From contig OMRJ01000088.1 in NCBI GenBank assembly GCA_900313475.1, positions 1 through 5,978 of the forward strand: a DNA stretch of 5,978 bases, in the 5' to 3' direction. Both the position numbers and the translations under genes were made by a program. The DNA comes from an uncultured Eubacteriales bacterium. Lineage in GTDB: Bacteria; Bacillota; Clostridia; Oscillospirales; Acutalibacteraceae. Positions 1-5,812 of the stretch are shown here, piece after piece (the stretch's first letter is position 1; the number at the start of each line of letters is the position of its first letter). The notes under the pieces were generated by a model. The model was not told where the DNA came from. It saw only the letters and a program-made list of their open reading frames with translations, and made no database searches.

Positions 1-2171
1 AGAAGACGGGCGGTATCACTATCTCCCACCTTCGTTTCGGCGACAAGCCCATCAAATCCCCCTACTACATCAACAAGGCAGACTTCGTGGCATGCCACAA
101 CCCCTCCTATGTCGAGAAGGGCTACAGAATGGTCAACGACGTTAAGCCCGGCGGTGTATTCCTCATTAACTGCCAGTGGGACGAAAAAGAGCTCGGCGAA
201 AAGCTCCATGCGGAAGCAAAGAGATATATCGCCCGGAATAACATTCAGCTCTACACCGTCAACGCTATCGACCTTGCCGCACAGATAGGTCTCGGCAAGC
301 GTACAAACACGGTTCTTCAGTCCGCTTTCTTCTCACTTTCAAAGGTTCTTCCCGAAGAAGAAGCTATAGGTTACATGAAAGAGAAAGCACAGAAGTTCAT
401 GAAGAAGGGCAAAGAGATAGTCGAAATGAACGAAAAGGCTATCGACGCCGGCGCTACCGCTTATGTCAAAATAAACGTTCCCGCCGAATGGGCAAACGCA
501 GTCGACGAAGCTCCCGCATCAACAAGCGAAGGTCCCGAAAAGCTTGTCAAGATGGTTGACAGCATCATGAAGCCCGTAGGACACATGGACGGCGACGCTC
601 TCCCCGTTTCCGCTTTCGTCGATCACGCAGACGGCACATTCGAGCAGGGTGCTTCCGCCTACGAAAAGAGAGGCGTTGCGGTTCTCGTTCCCGAATGGAA
701 TGAGGAGACATGTGCGAAGTGCAACAAGTGCGCATTTGTCTGCCCGCATGCAACCATCCGTCCGTTCGCCCTCAACGAAGAAGAAGCCGCTGCTGCTCCC
801 GCAGTTCTCAAAAAGGCTCCCAAGCCGATAGTAAAGACCTCCTACACCTACACTCTTGCGGTATCGCCCATGGATTGTATGGGATGCGGCGTCTGCGTAG
901 GCGTCTGCCCCACAAACTCCCTCAAGATGGTATCGCGTGAGAGCCAGGACGAGCAGCAGGCTGCTTTCGACTACTGCGTAGAAAAGGTTTCGGAAAAGCC
1001 CGAAGTCGCCTCCTCCGCAACCATCATCTCCAGCCAGTACAAGAAGCCCCTCCTCGAGTTCTCCGGCTCCTGCGCAGGCTGCGCGGAGACATCTTATGCA
1101 CGTCTCATCACGCAGCTTTTCGGCGACAGAATGTATATCTCCAACGCAACGGGATGTTCGTCCATCTGGGGCGGCCCCGCTGCAACATCACCCTACACCA
1201 CCGATAAGAACGGCCACGGTCCCGCATGGGCAAACTCGCTGTTCGAGGATAACGCAGAGCACGGCTTCGGCATGCTCCTCGGTCAGAACGCCATAAGAAA
1301 CGCTCTCATCGAGAAGGTTCGGAAGATTGCGGACGCAGACTGCGCTCCCGAAGAAGCAAAGGCTGCAGCAAAGGCTTACCTCGACACCGTTAACGACGGT
1401 GAAAAGAACGGCGCTGCCGCAGACGCTCTCGTTAAGGCTCTTGAAAATGTCGACTGCGACACCGCAAAGTCCGTTCTTGCCGAAAAAGAATACCTCTCCA
1501 AAAAGAGCGTATGGATCTTCGGCGGCGACGGCTGGGCATACGACATCGGCTTCGGCGGCGTTGACCACGTTCTCGCCTCCGGTGAAGACGTCAACATCAT
1601 GGTATTCGACACCGAGGTCTACTCCAACACGGGCGGACAGGCTTCCAAGGCTTCACAGATCGGTCAGGTTGCACAGTTCGCTGCTGCCGGTAAGTCGATA
1701 GCCAAAAAGAGCCTTGCCGAGATAGCCATGAGCTACGGCTACGTCTATGTCGCACAGATCGCCATGGGCGCAGACCAGAACCAGACGCTCAAGGCTCTCA
1801 AAGAAGCTGAGGCTTATCACGGTCCGTCACTTGTCATCGGCTACGCTCCCTGCGAGATGCACTCCATCAAGGGCGGCATGGTCAACTGCCAGGCTGAAAT
1901 GAAGAAGGCTGTCGAGTGCGGCTACTGGAATCTGTTCCGCTTTAATCCTTCGCTCAAGGCGGAGGGCAAGAACCCCTTCACCCTCGACTCCAAGCCCGGT
2001 AAGAAAGAGGACTACCGTCCGTTCCTTCTCAACGAGGCACGTTACTCCGCCCTTACACGTTCGTTCCCCGAAAGAGCGGAAGAACTGTTCACCGAGGCAG
2101 AGGACAAGAGCGTCGAGAGATACGAGCACCTGCTCCGTCTCAAAGATCTGTTTGCCCCCAAGGCTGACTGA
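1..2171 (+). CDS. nifJ: Pyruvate:ferredoxin (flavodoxin) oxidoreductase, C-terminal part (5' end outside window)
   Basis: Catalyses CoA-dependent oxidative decarboxylation of pyruvate to acetyl-CoA and CO2 with reduction of ferredoxin, in the cytoplasm; it is central to anaerobic fermentation. Reading from base 3, 722 residues are present; single-chain enzymes of this family are about 1170-1190 residues, so roughly 450 N-terminal residues lie upstream. Visible in order: the end of the gamma-type domain (TGGITISHLRFGDKP), a linker domain to about residue 165, a two-cluster ferredoxin domain with CxxCxxCxxxCP at residues 237-247 and 292-302, and the TPP-binding domain. Proximal-cluster cysteines are Cys357, Cys360, Cys385 and Cys617, matching the arrangement known from the Desulfovibrio africanus enzyme. 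The TPP/Mg motif starts at GGDGW (507-511) and includes Asn542 in YSNTGG. No key residue is missing. Codons strongly favour C in third position, as expected for a highly expressed gene. The GTG at 87 is an internal valine, not the start. A terminator follows 26 bases after the stop. Confidence 0.97.
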   Translation, partial: KTGGITISHLRFGDKPIKSPYYINKADFVACHNPSYVEKGYRMVNDVKPGGVFLINCQWDEKELGEKLHAEAKRYIARNNIQLYTVNAIDLAAQIGLGKRTNTVLQSAFFSLSKVLPEEEAIGYMKEKAQKFMKKGKEIVEMNEKAIDAGATAYVKINVPAEWANAVDEAPASTSEGPEKLVKMVDSIMKPVGHMDGDALPVSAFVDHADGTFEQGASAYEKRGVAVLVPEWNEETCAKCNKCAFVCPHATIRPFALNEEEAAAAPAVLKKAPKPIVKTSYTYTLAVSPMDCMGCGVCVGVCPTNSLKMVSRESQDEQQAAFDYCVEKVSEKPEVASSATIISSQYKKPLLEFSGSCAGCAETSYARLITQLFGDRMYISNATGCSSIWGGPAATSPYTTDKNGHGPAWANSLFEDNAEHGFGMLLGQNAIRNALIEKVRKIADADCAPEEAKAAAKAYLDTVNDGEKNGAAADALVKALENVDCDTAKSVLAEKEYLSKKSVWIFGGDGWAYDIGFGGVDHVLASGEDVNIMVFDTEVYSNTGGQASKASQIGQVAQFAAAGKSIAKKSLAEIAMSYGYVYVAQIAMGADQNQTLKALKEAEAYHGPSLVIGYAPCEMHSIKGGMVNCQAEMKKAVECGYWNLFRFNPSLKAEGKNPFTLDSKPGKKEDYRPFLLNEARYSALTRSFPERAEELFTEAEDKSVERYEHLLRLKDLFAPKAD

Positions 2172-2197
2172 TCCGCGCTTTAATTCAGTCATACAAT

Positions 2198-2232
2198 AAA
2201 CGGCGCGCTGCGGAATCCGCAGCGCGCTGTTT
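2198..2232. terminator. Intrinsic terminator between convergent genes
   Basis: Arms 2198-2213 and 2217-2232 form a 16-bp stem with one G-T pair and a three-base loop (AAT). The core is GC-only apart from one pair and is flanked by AAA on the left and TTTAATTTTA on the right. It lies 26 bases after the oxidoreductase stop and 19 bases beyond the stop of the convergent lectin-peptidase gene. It best fits + strand termination. The reverse reading has a shorter T-rich tail (TTTATTG), so bidirectional use is plausible but inferred. Confidence 0.85.
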
Positions 2233-2251
2233 AATTTTATGTGTACGGTAC

Positions 2252-4285
2252 TTATTTTTTTAAGCCAAACAGTTTAACAAAGAAATAGAAAATCCTGTGG
2301 AAGAACTTTATCAACACTTCTTTGAATGATGTTCCGTGAACCTTTCCGCAATATCCGCAAATGTCCTCGGTCTGTTCCGATTCGTAGCTTGCAATAACTG
2401 TATTATTGCTATCGTCTATTGAAATTTTAATTTGTCTGCCATCCGATACTGCTGCGACGGTGTTTTCTTCATTTCCGTTTTTATTAAGATTTATATCGAC
2501 ATTGTTTAATCCCTTAACAAAAATAATGTTGTCTTCATTTCGTTCAACAGAAACTTTATTTTCATGCACATTACCGGAAATTGTATACTCGTATTCTGTG
2601 TTATCGGAAGACTGCGTATGAACTGCTAATGTTACTTTTTCGCCTTTGTTGGCTTGAATTGATGCATAATAGTTTTTTTCATCAATCGTAAGATCGGTCA
2701 ACACATTTTTATCTGTCTGCACATCGACAGCAACTTTATTATTTGCAAAAATTATTGAAGACTCGTCATTTTTACTAATAAAACTAATTTCGTCTATACC
2801 GGGTTCAAGCCAAAAGCCGGAAACATCTTCCTCAATCTCGCCGATTCCGGCAGAAGATTCAATCGGATAAATTTTTTCATCATCAATATTTAAGCCTTCG
2901 GCATCACCGTCTATTACAACTAAATTTGCTTCGCTACTCATCCATTCACTGTTTTTTTCGGCAACCATTTCGGAATTGCAAATACCAACGACATACAAAA
3001 AGTATGAAGGAAAAGAGTAGCTGATTTTCTCGTATTTTTTACCTGTTCCCCAATGAATATTCGAATTTAAATCGTATTCCCATCCTGAATATGAACCGTT
3101 CGTTTTATTAAGGATTAATTTGCGCGGAACATCGGTGGGATGATTTGAATCATTTACAAGTATTTCAGTATAGTTTTCGTTGTCAACACCTATTCCGCAA
3201 ACATAGATGGCATGACCGACACGTTGCCCGTTAAGTTCACCTACCATGGATACAACAACCGGTTCTCCGGTTCCGTTTACATAATCTACTGTCGCCGAAT
3301 ATAACCCTTCAAAATCATATTTACTGTTTTTCATTTGGCGCGACATATCATAATCTTTTTGCGAAAGTTGCCCATACATAACAAATTCGGATACAGTCAT
3401 GTTCGCTGCCGGTATATACGAATCGTGAATGCCTCCACTACCGTTCCAACATTGATATAAATGTGAAGCGTATAAACCCGGCGCGGAAATTGGCTGACAA
3501 AGCACAGATGTTACGTCAATATATTTTTTTACGAAAGTTCCGGTGCTTGCAGCCATTCCATAACATGAACCACCTTCTCCCGGCTTTTTTGATGCAAATG
3601 CGCAATCTTTAAAATACATAACTGCACCCTTTATGTCCCCAAACGCTTTTTTGTAAATTCTTTCCGGAATTGCAATTGTTTGGTTTAAAAAATTCCATCT
3701 GTCTTTTTGAGGATCATATTCCGATGGAAAGTGGCTCTCTGAATTACTAACTTCCCACTCGCAAATAAAACCAAAACCATCTTTTCTAAAAAAGGGCGTG
3801 CCTTTACAAGTACAATCTTCTTTTAAGTCGTTCCAAAGACCAAAGGTATTTCCAGCTCTTCTGGGGTGAGGTTCTTTAAACATCATAAGATAGTTTTCGG
3901 TCAGAAAATTATCCGGCATGTCCTTTGCCCAATGTGTATATTTAAACTCTTCTCCTGTTATCCATTTCCATTGGCCCTCTGCAATTTCGTCTGTTCCGCC
4001 AAGCCAATAGCAACTTTTTGTTCCATTCTTTATAATTGACTCGACAATTTCTTGTTCCTCTTGCGTTGTTATAGTAACAAGATGACCGCCAATAACCTCA
4101 CACTTTTCTTTAGCCTCCGTCCAAGTCTTTCCCTCATCAAAAGCATAGTAATAATGTCCGTTAAACTCAACGGCATCCGACGGAATGTCAGTTGTTACGG
4201 CGCGAGAAGATATCGGCATTATGAACACGACCGTAAGCAAAGTCAATAATACCGCAAACGACTTTTTTATTGTTTTCTTCATCAT
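2252..4285 (-). CDS. Secreted C-type lectin / papain-like cysteine peptidase fusion with Cys-Cys-His C-terminal tail
   Basis: A 677-residue exported protein. Residues 1-29 are a signal peptide: basic MMKKTIKK, a hydrophobic core, and likely cleavage after SSRA. Residues about 35-178 are a C-type lectin fold, with WLGG (94-97), a cis-Pro-type MPDN (123-126), WND (151-153), and Cys62/Cys175 in the usual long-range disulfide positions. Residues about 185-435 look like a papain/C39-type peptidase, with GGSCYGMAAS holding Cys241, VGHAIYV holding His358, and LVNDSN with Asn378/Asp379 as the third residue. Residues 440-640 are beta-rich with no recognised family. The tail has CGYCGKVH (643-650) and then a hydrophobic, His-containing helix to the end. 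Function is inferred: carbohydrate-directed attachment combined with proteolysis or amide hydrolysis outside the cell. The usual papain oxyanion Gln six residues before Cys241 is absent (Pro235), so activity is unproven. A GAAAGGA site at 4292-4298 lies 6 bases before Met1 and 9 before Met2, so either could start. The gene is clearly more AT-rich than the flanking genes. Confidence 0.82.
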   Translation of the reverse strand: MMKKTIKKSFAVLLTLLTVVFIMPISSRAVTTDIPSDAVEFNGHYYYAFDEGKTWTEAKEKCEVIGGHLVTITTQEEQEIVESIIKNGTKSCYWLGGTDEIAEGQWKWITGEEFKYTHWAKDMPDNFLTENYLMMFKEPHPRRAGNTFGLWNDLKEDCTCKGTPFFRKDGFGFICEWEVSNSESHFPSEYDPQKDRWNFLNQTIAIPERIYKKAFGDIKGAVMYFKDCAFASKKPGEGGSCYGMAASTGTFVKKYIDVTSVLCQPISAPGLYASHLYQCWNGSGGIHDSYIPAANMTVSEFVMYGQLSQKDYDMSRQMKNSKYDFEGLYSATVDYVNGTGEPVVVSMVGELNGQRVGHAIYVCGIGVDNENYTEILVNDSNHPTDVPRKLILNKTNGSYSGWEYDLNSNIHWGTGKKYEKISYSFPSYFLYVVGICNSEMVAEKNSEWMSSEANLVVIDGDAEGLNIDDEKIYPIESSAGIGEIEEDVSGFWLEPGIDEISFISKNDESSIIFANNKVAVDVQTDKNVLTDLTIDEKNYYASIQANKGEKVTLAVHTQSSDNTEYEYTISGNVHENKVSVERNEDNIIFVKGLNNVDINLNKNGNEENTVAAVSDGRQIKISIDDSNNTVIASYESEQTEDICGYCGKVHGTSFKEVLIKFFHRIFYFFVKLFGLKK

Positions 4286-4366
4286 AATTTTTCCTTTCTG
4301 TTTTTTCTCACTGTGGTAAAAATATCCCCCTCAACCCTCCTTTGATAAACTGCGCTTTTTGTCCCA
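4286..4366 (-). promoter_or_regulatory. Leader immediately upstream of the lectin-peptidase gene
   Basis: These bases hold the ribosome-binding site (4292-4298, GAAAGGA on the - strand) and a second purine-rich AAAGGAGGG further upstream that is not followed by a start codon at normal distance. I found no convincing sigma-A promoter here; the best fit, TTTATC-17-GATATT, is weak. The gene is therefore either transcribed from an unrecognised promoter here or by read-through of the terminator at 4367-4402. Confidence 0.35.
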
Positions 4367-4384
4367 CAAAAACAAAAAGTGCGC
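4352..4384 (-). other. Alternative hairpin that shares an arm with the upstream terminator
   Basis: On the - strand, CTTTTTGT (4379-4372) can pair with ACAAAAAG (4362-4355) around the loop TTTTGTGGG. After one A-C mismatch, two further pairs are possible. This uses the T-run and the 3' arm of the terminator at 4367-4402, so the two structures cannot coexist. Because the competing strand lies downstream of the termination point, it could act only in read-through RNA, for example by opening the terminator stem. Confidence 0.35.
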
Positions 4385-4402
4385 CTACCGAAGCAAGCGC
4401 AC
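4367..4402 (-). terminator. UUCG-capped intrinsic terminator
   Basis: Read on the - strand, GTGCGC (4402-4397) pairs perfectly with GCGCAC (4384-4379). The stem continues inward as TTGC/GTAG with two G-U pairs and closes on a C(UUCG)G tetraloop, giving 10 bp in all. It is followed directly by TTTTTGTTTTTG. It ends the structured RNA transcribed from 4593 and lies about 80 bases upstream of the lectin-peptidase start, where leaky termination could also meter that gene. Confidence 0.8.
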
Positions 4403-4593
4403 AAAAAATGCAAACTCCGATAGTCGCCAAACTAACTCTGCAAAAAGCGGTGTCCGCCTTTGTCTCAAACAAAACAGAATAGAATTTGCATTTTTGTCAA
4501 ATCACTATTTTGTTTGATTTAACAAGGCGAAAAAACACCCTTATTATAAAAAAGAGCTTGCACCTGTTTTTTTGCATATTAAGTTAGTTTGGC
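4372..4593 (-). ncRNA. Candidate free-standing structured RNA, long rod with central bubble (6S-like)
   Basis: Numbering 4593 as base 1 of the - strand transcript: bases 1-12 (GCCAAACTAACT) pair perfectly with 157-168 (4437-4426); 18-25 (TGCAAAAA) pair with 148-155; GGTG 30-33 pairs with CACC 142-145. A lopsided central bubble follows (34-64 against 140-141). An upper arm is formed by 65-72 with 131-139 (8 bp, one bulged A), then 78-89 with 117-128 (12 consecutive pairs, one G-U), then ATTTG/CAAAT closing a nine-base loop. The start coincides with the start predicted from the promoter at 4600-4628, and a strong terminator follows 24 bases after the closing stem. Size (168 nt core, about 220 nt primary transcript), paired ends, single rod and central bubble match the 6S RNA plan, in which RNA binds the sigma-A holoenzyme. 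I cannot confirm 6S from primary sequence. Alternatives are a novel structured RNA, a cis-acting leader of the lectin-peptidase gene, or a palindromic MITE-like repeat. No open reading frame of note lies inside it. Confidence 0.62.
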
Positions 4594-4599
4594 ATTATC

Positions 4600-4628
4600 A
4601 TTGTAAAACAAATCCGTCAAAATGTCAA
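4600..4628 (-). promoter_or_regulatory. Sigma-A promoter of the structured RNA
   Basis: On the - strand a perfect -35 TTGACA (4628-4623), a 17-base spacer and a -10 TACAAT (4605-4600) are present. The expected start, about 7 bases on, is 4593/4594, which is exactly the first paired base of the structured RNA. It is one of the two best promoter matches in the window, with the tRNA promoter. Confidence 0.8.
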
Positions 4629-4718
4629 TATGTCACAAGAGAAAAGAATGTTTAAGCGGCAATTTTTTTCCTGTTTCAAAAAAGGGCATAATTTTTTTCT
4701 ATTATTTTTTAAAAACTA

Positions 4719-4747
4719 TTTACAATTTGGATTTTATGTGATAAACT
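4719..4747 (+). promoter_or_regulatory. Sigma-A-type promoter for the small + strand RNA
   Basis: TTTACA (4719-4724), a 17-base spacer and TAAACT (4742-4747). The 30 bases upstream are almost pure A/T tracts, resembling an UP element. Predicted start is about 4752-4755. The -10 is only a four-of-six match, and chance matches are common in DNA this AT-rich. Confidence 0.45.
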
Positions 4748-4753
4748 ATGAGC

Positions 4754-4827
4754 GGTTCGTTAGAGAATTCCTTGTCCGTTTTTGTCGCCTTATTAACGTG
4801 GGAGTTTTATAACGAACTCTTTTTTTT
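4754..4827 (+). ncRNA. Candidate ~74-nt small RNA ending in a hairpin terminator
   Basis: Bases 4755-4771 pair with 4801-4817 over 17 positions: 16 pairs, two of them G-U, and a single G-A mismatch at 4763/4809. The 29-base loop can form an additional CGTT/AACG (4777-4780 with 4795-4798). The stem is followed by TC and then eight T (4820-4827), as in an intrinsic terminator on the + strand. No + strand protein gene lies upstream that needs terminating here, because the oxidoreductase has its own terminator 2.5 kb away, while a promoter-like element ends 7 bases before the stem. The simplest reading is a tiny independent transcript consisting mostly of this stem-loop. No family is recognised and the target is unknown. 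It could instead be an orphan terminator left from a lost gene. Confidence 0.42.
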
Positions 4828-4854
4828 GCACTTTTTTTGATATACCGGAAAATG

Positions 4855-4884
4855 AAAAAAGCACTTCAGAAGAAGTGCTTTTTT
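4855..4884 (-). terminator. tRNA terminator hairpin
   Basis: Perfect 13-bp inverted repeat AAAAAAGCACTTC / GAAGTGCTTTTTT (4855-4867 and 4872-4884) with a four-base loop. It begins two bases after the tRNA CCA on the - strand and ends in six T. The sequence is symmetric, so it can also stop + strand transcripts that pass 4827. Confidence 0.88.
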
Positions 4885-4886
4885 CG

Positions 4887-4963
4887 TGGCGCGCTGAAAG
4901 GGACTCGAACCCCCGACCTACTGGTTCGTAGCCAGTCACTCTATCCAACTGAGCTATCAGCGC
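4887..4963 (-). tRNA. tRNA-Arg, anticodon ACG
   Basis: A 77-base cloverleaf including an encoded 3' CCA. The acceptor stem GCGCTGA/TCAGCGC is perfect with discriminator G. The D arm is GCTC-AGTTGGATA-GAGT, the anticodon arm ACTGG-CTACGAA-CCAGT, the variable loop AGGTC, and the T arm has the loop TTCGAGT. The anticodon ACG (template 4927-4929) is expected to be edited to ICG and to read CGU, CGC and CGA arginine codons. The two outer T-stem pairs are G-U. Confidence 0.97.
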
Positions 4964-4982
4964 ATTCGCATATTGCTTAAAT

Positions 4983-5011
4983 ATATTAGCACCCGAACGG
5001 AGAAAAGTCAA
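4983..5011 (-). promoter_or_regulatory. tRNA-Arg promoter
   Basis: On the - strand TTGACT (5011-5006), a 17-base spacer and TAATAT (4988-4983). The predicted start lies about 13 bases before the mature tRNA 5' end. It is divergent from the ygjV promoter at 5072-5100. Confidence 0.85.
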
Positions 5012-5071
5012 CTGTTTTTTTTGTTTTCTTCAATCTTTTTCAAAAACTTTTTTCTTTTCGTTTTAATGTTA

Positions 5072-5100
5072 TTGTAATTGCCGCCGGCATGTGATAGAAT
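5072..5100 (+). promoter_or_regulatory. Promoter of the YgjV-family gene
   Basis: TTGTAA (5072-5077), a 17-base spacer and TAGAAT (5095-5100), placing the start around 5107 and giving a leader of about 34 bases. The upstream sequence is T-rich. Confidence 0.7.
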
Positions 5101-5140
5101 ACCGTCCGGAATTTAAACACTGAGGCGAAGGGGACACACG

Positions 5141-5686
5141 ATGCTTGAATATTTCACCGAACACGCTTTTGTTTTTTCGCAGATTTTCGGTTTTACGGCA
5201 ATGGCAATCGCGATATCCGCATATCAGTTCAACAAGCAAAAAACCATAATGATATTGCTCACGCTTTGCTCAACATTCTGGTGCATGCACTTCTTATGCT
5301 TAAAGGCATATGCGGCGATTGCCATGAACCTGATAAACATCGTCCGCAACTTCGTTTACGGATTCAGGGACAAAAAATGGGCGCAGGGCTATGTGATACC
5401 CGTCATTTTTCTGATAGTCTCCGTTGCGGCTGTTGCGCTGACATGGAGCAATGCATGGGATATGCTTCCGCTTATTGCGGCATTTTTCGCAACGGTTGCG
5501 AACTGGCAGACAGACACACGCAGGTTGAGATATCTCACCTATCCCGTAAGCGCAAGCTGGCTTGTATATAACATAATCAACAGATCATACGCGGGAATGT
5601 GCAACGAAATTTTTACGATTGTCTCCCTCACGGTTGGCGTTGTAAGATACGACATTCTCGGAAAAAAAACGAAAACCGAACGGTAA
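5141..5686 (+). CDS. YgjV-family integral membrane protein
   Basis: A 181-residue polytopic membrane protein matching the YgjV family (bacterial inner membrane protein, about 180 residues), whose biochemical role is not established. Approximate membrane segments are 10-29, 36-53, 56-72, 84-102, 107-121, 133-148 and 153-169. Family-like features include the AMNLINIVRNFVYGF stretch (61-75), with an Asn-x-x-Asn-x-x-Arg pattern, and WQTDTRRLRY (122-131) before a segment ending in WLVYN. The ATG at 5141 is supported by AAGGGG at 5128-5133, seven bases upstream, and by the promoter at 5072-5100. The C-terminus is short and basic (KKTKTER). It is a single-gene unit: a divergent tRNA lies upstream and terminators follow. 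Family assignment is from recognition of the pattern and length; transport of a specific substrate cannot be claimed. Confidence 0.8.
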   Translation: MLEYFTEHAFVFSQIFGFTAMAIAISAYQFNKQKTIMILLTLCSTFWCMHFLCLKAYAAIAMNLINIVRNFVYGFRDKKWAQGYVIPVIFLIVSVAAVALTWSNAWDMLPLIAAFFATVANWQTDTRRLRYLTYPVSASWLVYNIINRSYAGMCNEIFTIVSLTVGVVRYDILGKKTKTER

Positions 5687-5695
5687 AAAAAAGTG

Positions 5696-5736
5696 AACGG
5701 AGATATCGCAGACGGCGATGTCCCCGTTTATTTTGT
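5696..5736. terminator. Hairpin terminator in the convergent gap, usable on both strands
   Basis: AACGG-A-GATATCGC (5696-5709) pairs with GCGATGTC-C-CCGTT (5715-5728): 13 pairs including one G-T, one A-C mismatch and a five-base loop. On the + strand it is followed by TATTTTGTT, ten bases after the YgjV stop. On the - strand it is followed by CAC and then eight T, so it is an even better terminator for the 3D-domain gene. Confidence 0.8.
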
Positions 5737-5753
5737 TCTTACCTTTAATATCG

Positions 5754-5788
5754 GGAGCGGTAAAACAGTCTGCTTTACGCTCCTTTTT
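5754..5788 (+). terminator. Second hairpin terminator
   Basis: GGAGCG-G-TAAA (5754-5764) pairs with TTTACGCTCC (5774-5783), with one bulged G and a nine-base loop, followed by TTTTT (5784-5788). It would act as a back-up for + strand transcripts that escape the hairpin at 5696-5728. Confidence 0.65.
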
Positions 5789-5812
5789 CCATATCAAGCC
5801 GTAACCGGTCGT

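Noticed and set aside
1188..1568. Long opposite-strand open frame under the oxidoreductase
   Set aside because: Overlaps conserved TPP-domain coding sequence and has the Cys/Val-rich composition typical of shadows of GC-biased codons.
4443..4460. Small GCGG/CCGC hairpin followed by T5 on the - strand, as a separate terminator
   Set aside because: A stem of four GC pairs with a three-base loop looks terminator-like, but the same bases are better used in the long-range pairings of the structured RNA. I did not list it separately.
4542..4547. Perfect TATAAT on the - strand
   Set aside because: No acceptable -35 at 16-18 bases, and it lies inside the structured RNA, downstream of a much better promoter.
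4426..4593. MITE-like palindromic transposable repeat
   Set aside because: Inverted ends GCCAAACTAACT could suggest this, but I see no target-site duplication and no second copy in the window, and the left edge coincides with a promoter-predicted start. It remains an alternative that a genome-wide repeat search would settle.
4630..4812. 60-codon + strand open frame in the large gap
   Set aside because: No ribosome-binding site before its ATG, sequence dominated by Phe/Lys from A/T tracts, and it runs through the promoter and stem of the small RNA candidate.
4793..5011. 72-codon - strand open frame
   Set aside because: It reads straight through the tRNA-Arg gene, its promoter and its terminator, so it is a chance frame.
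5585..5797. - strand open frame crossing the end of the YgjV gene and both terminators
   Set aside because: Crosses two intrinsic terminators and has no recognisable content or plausible ribosome-binding site.
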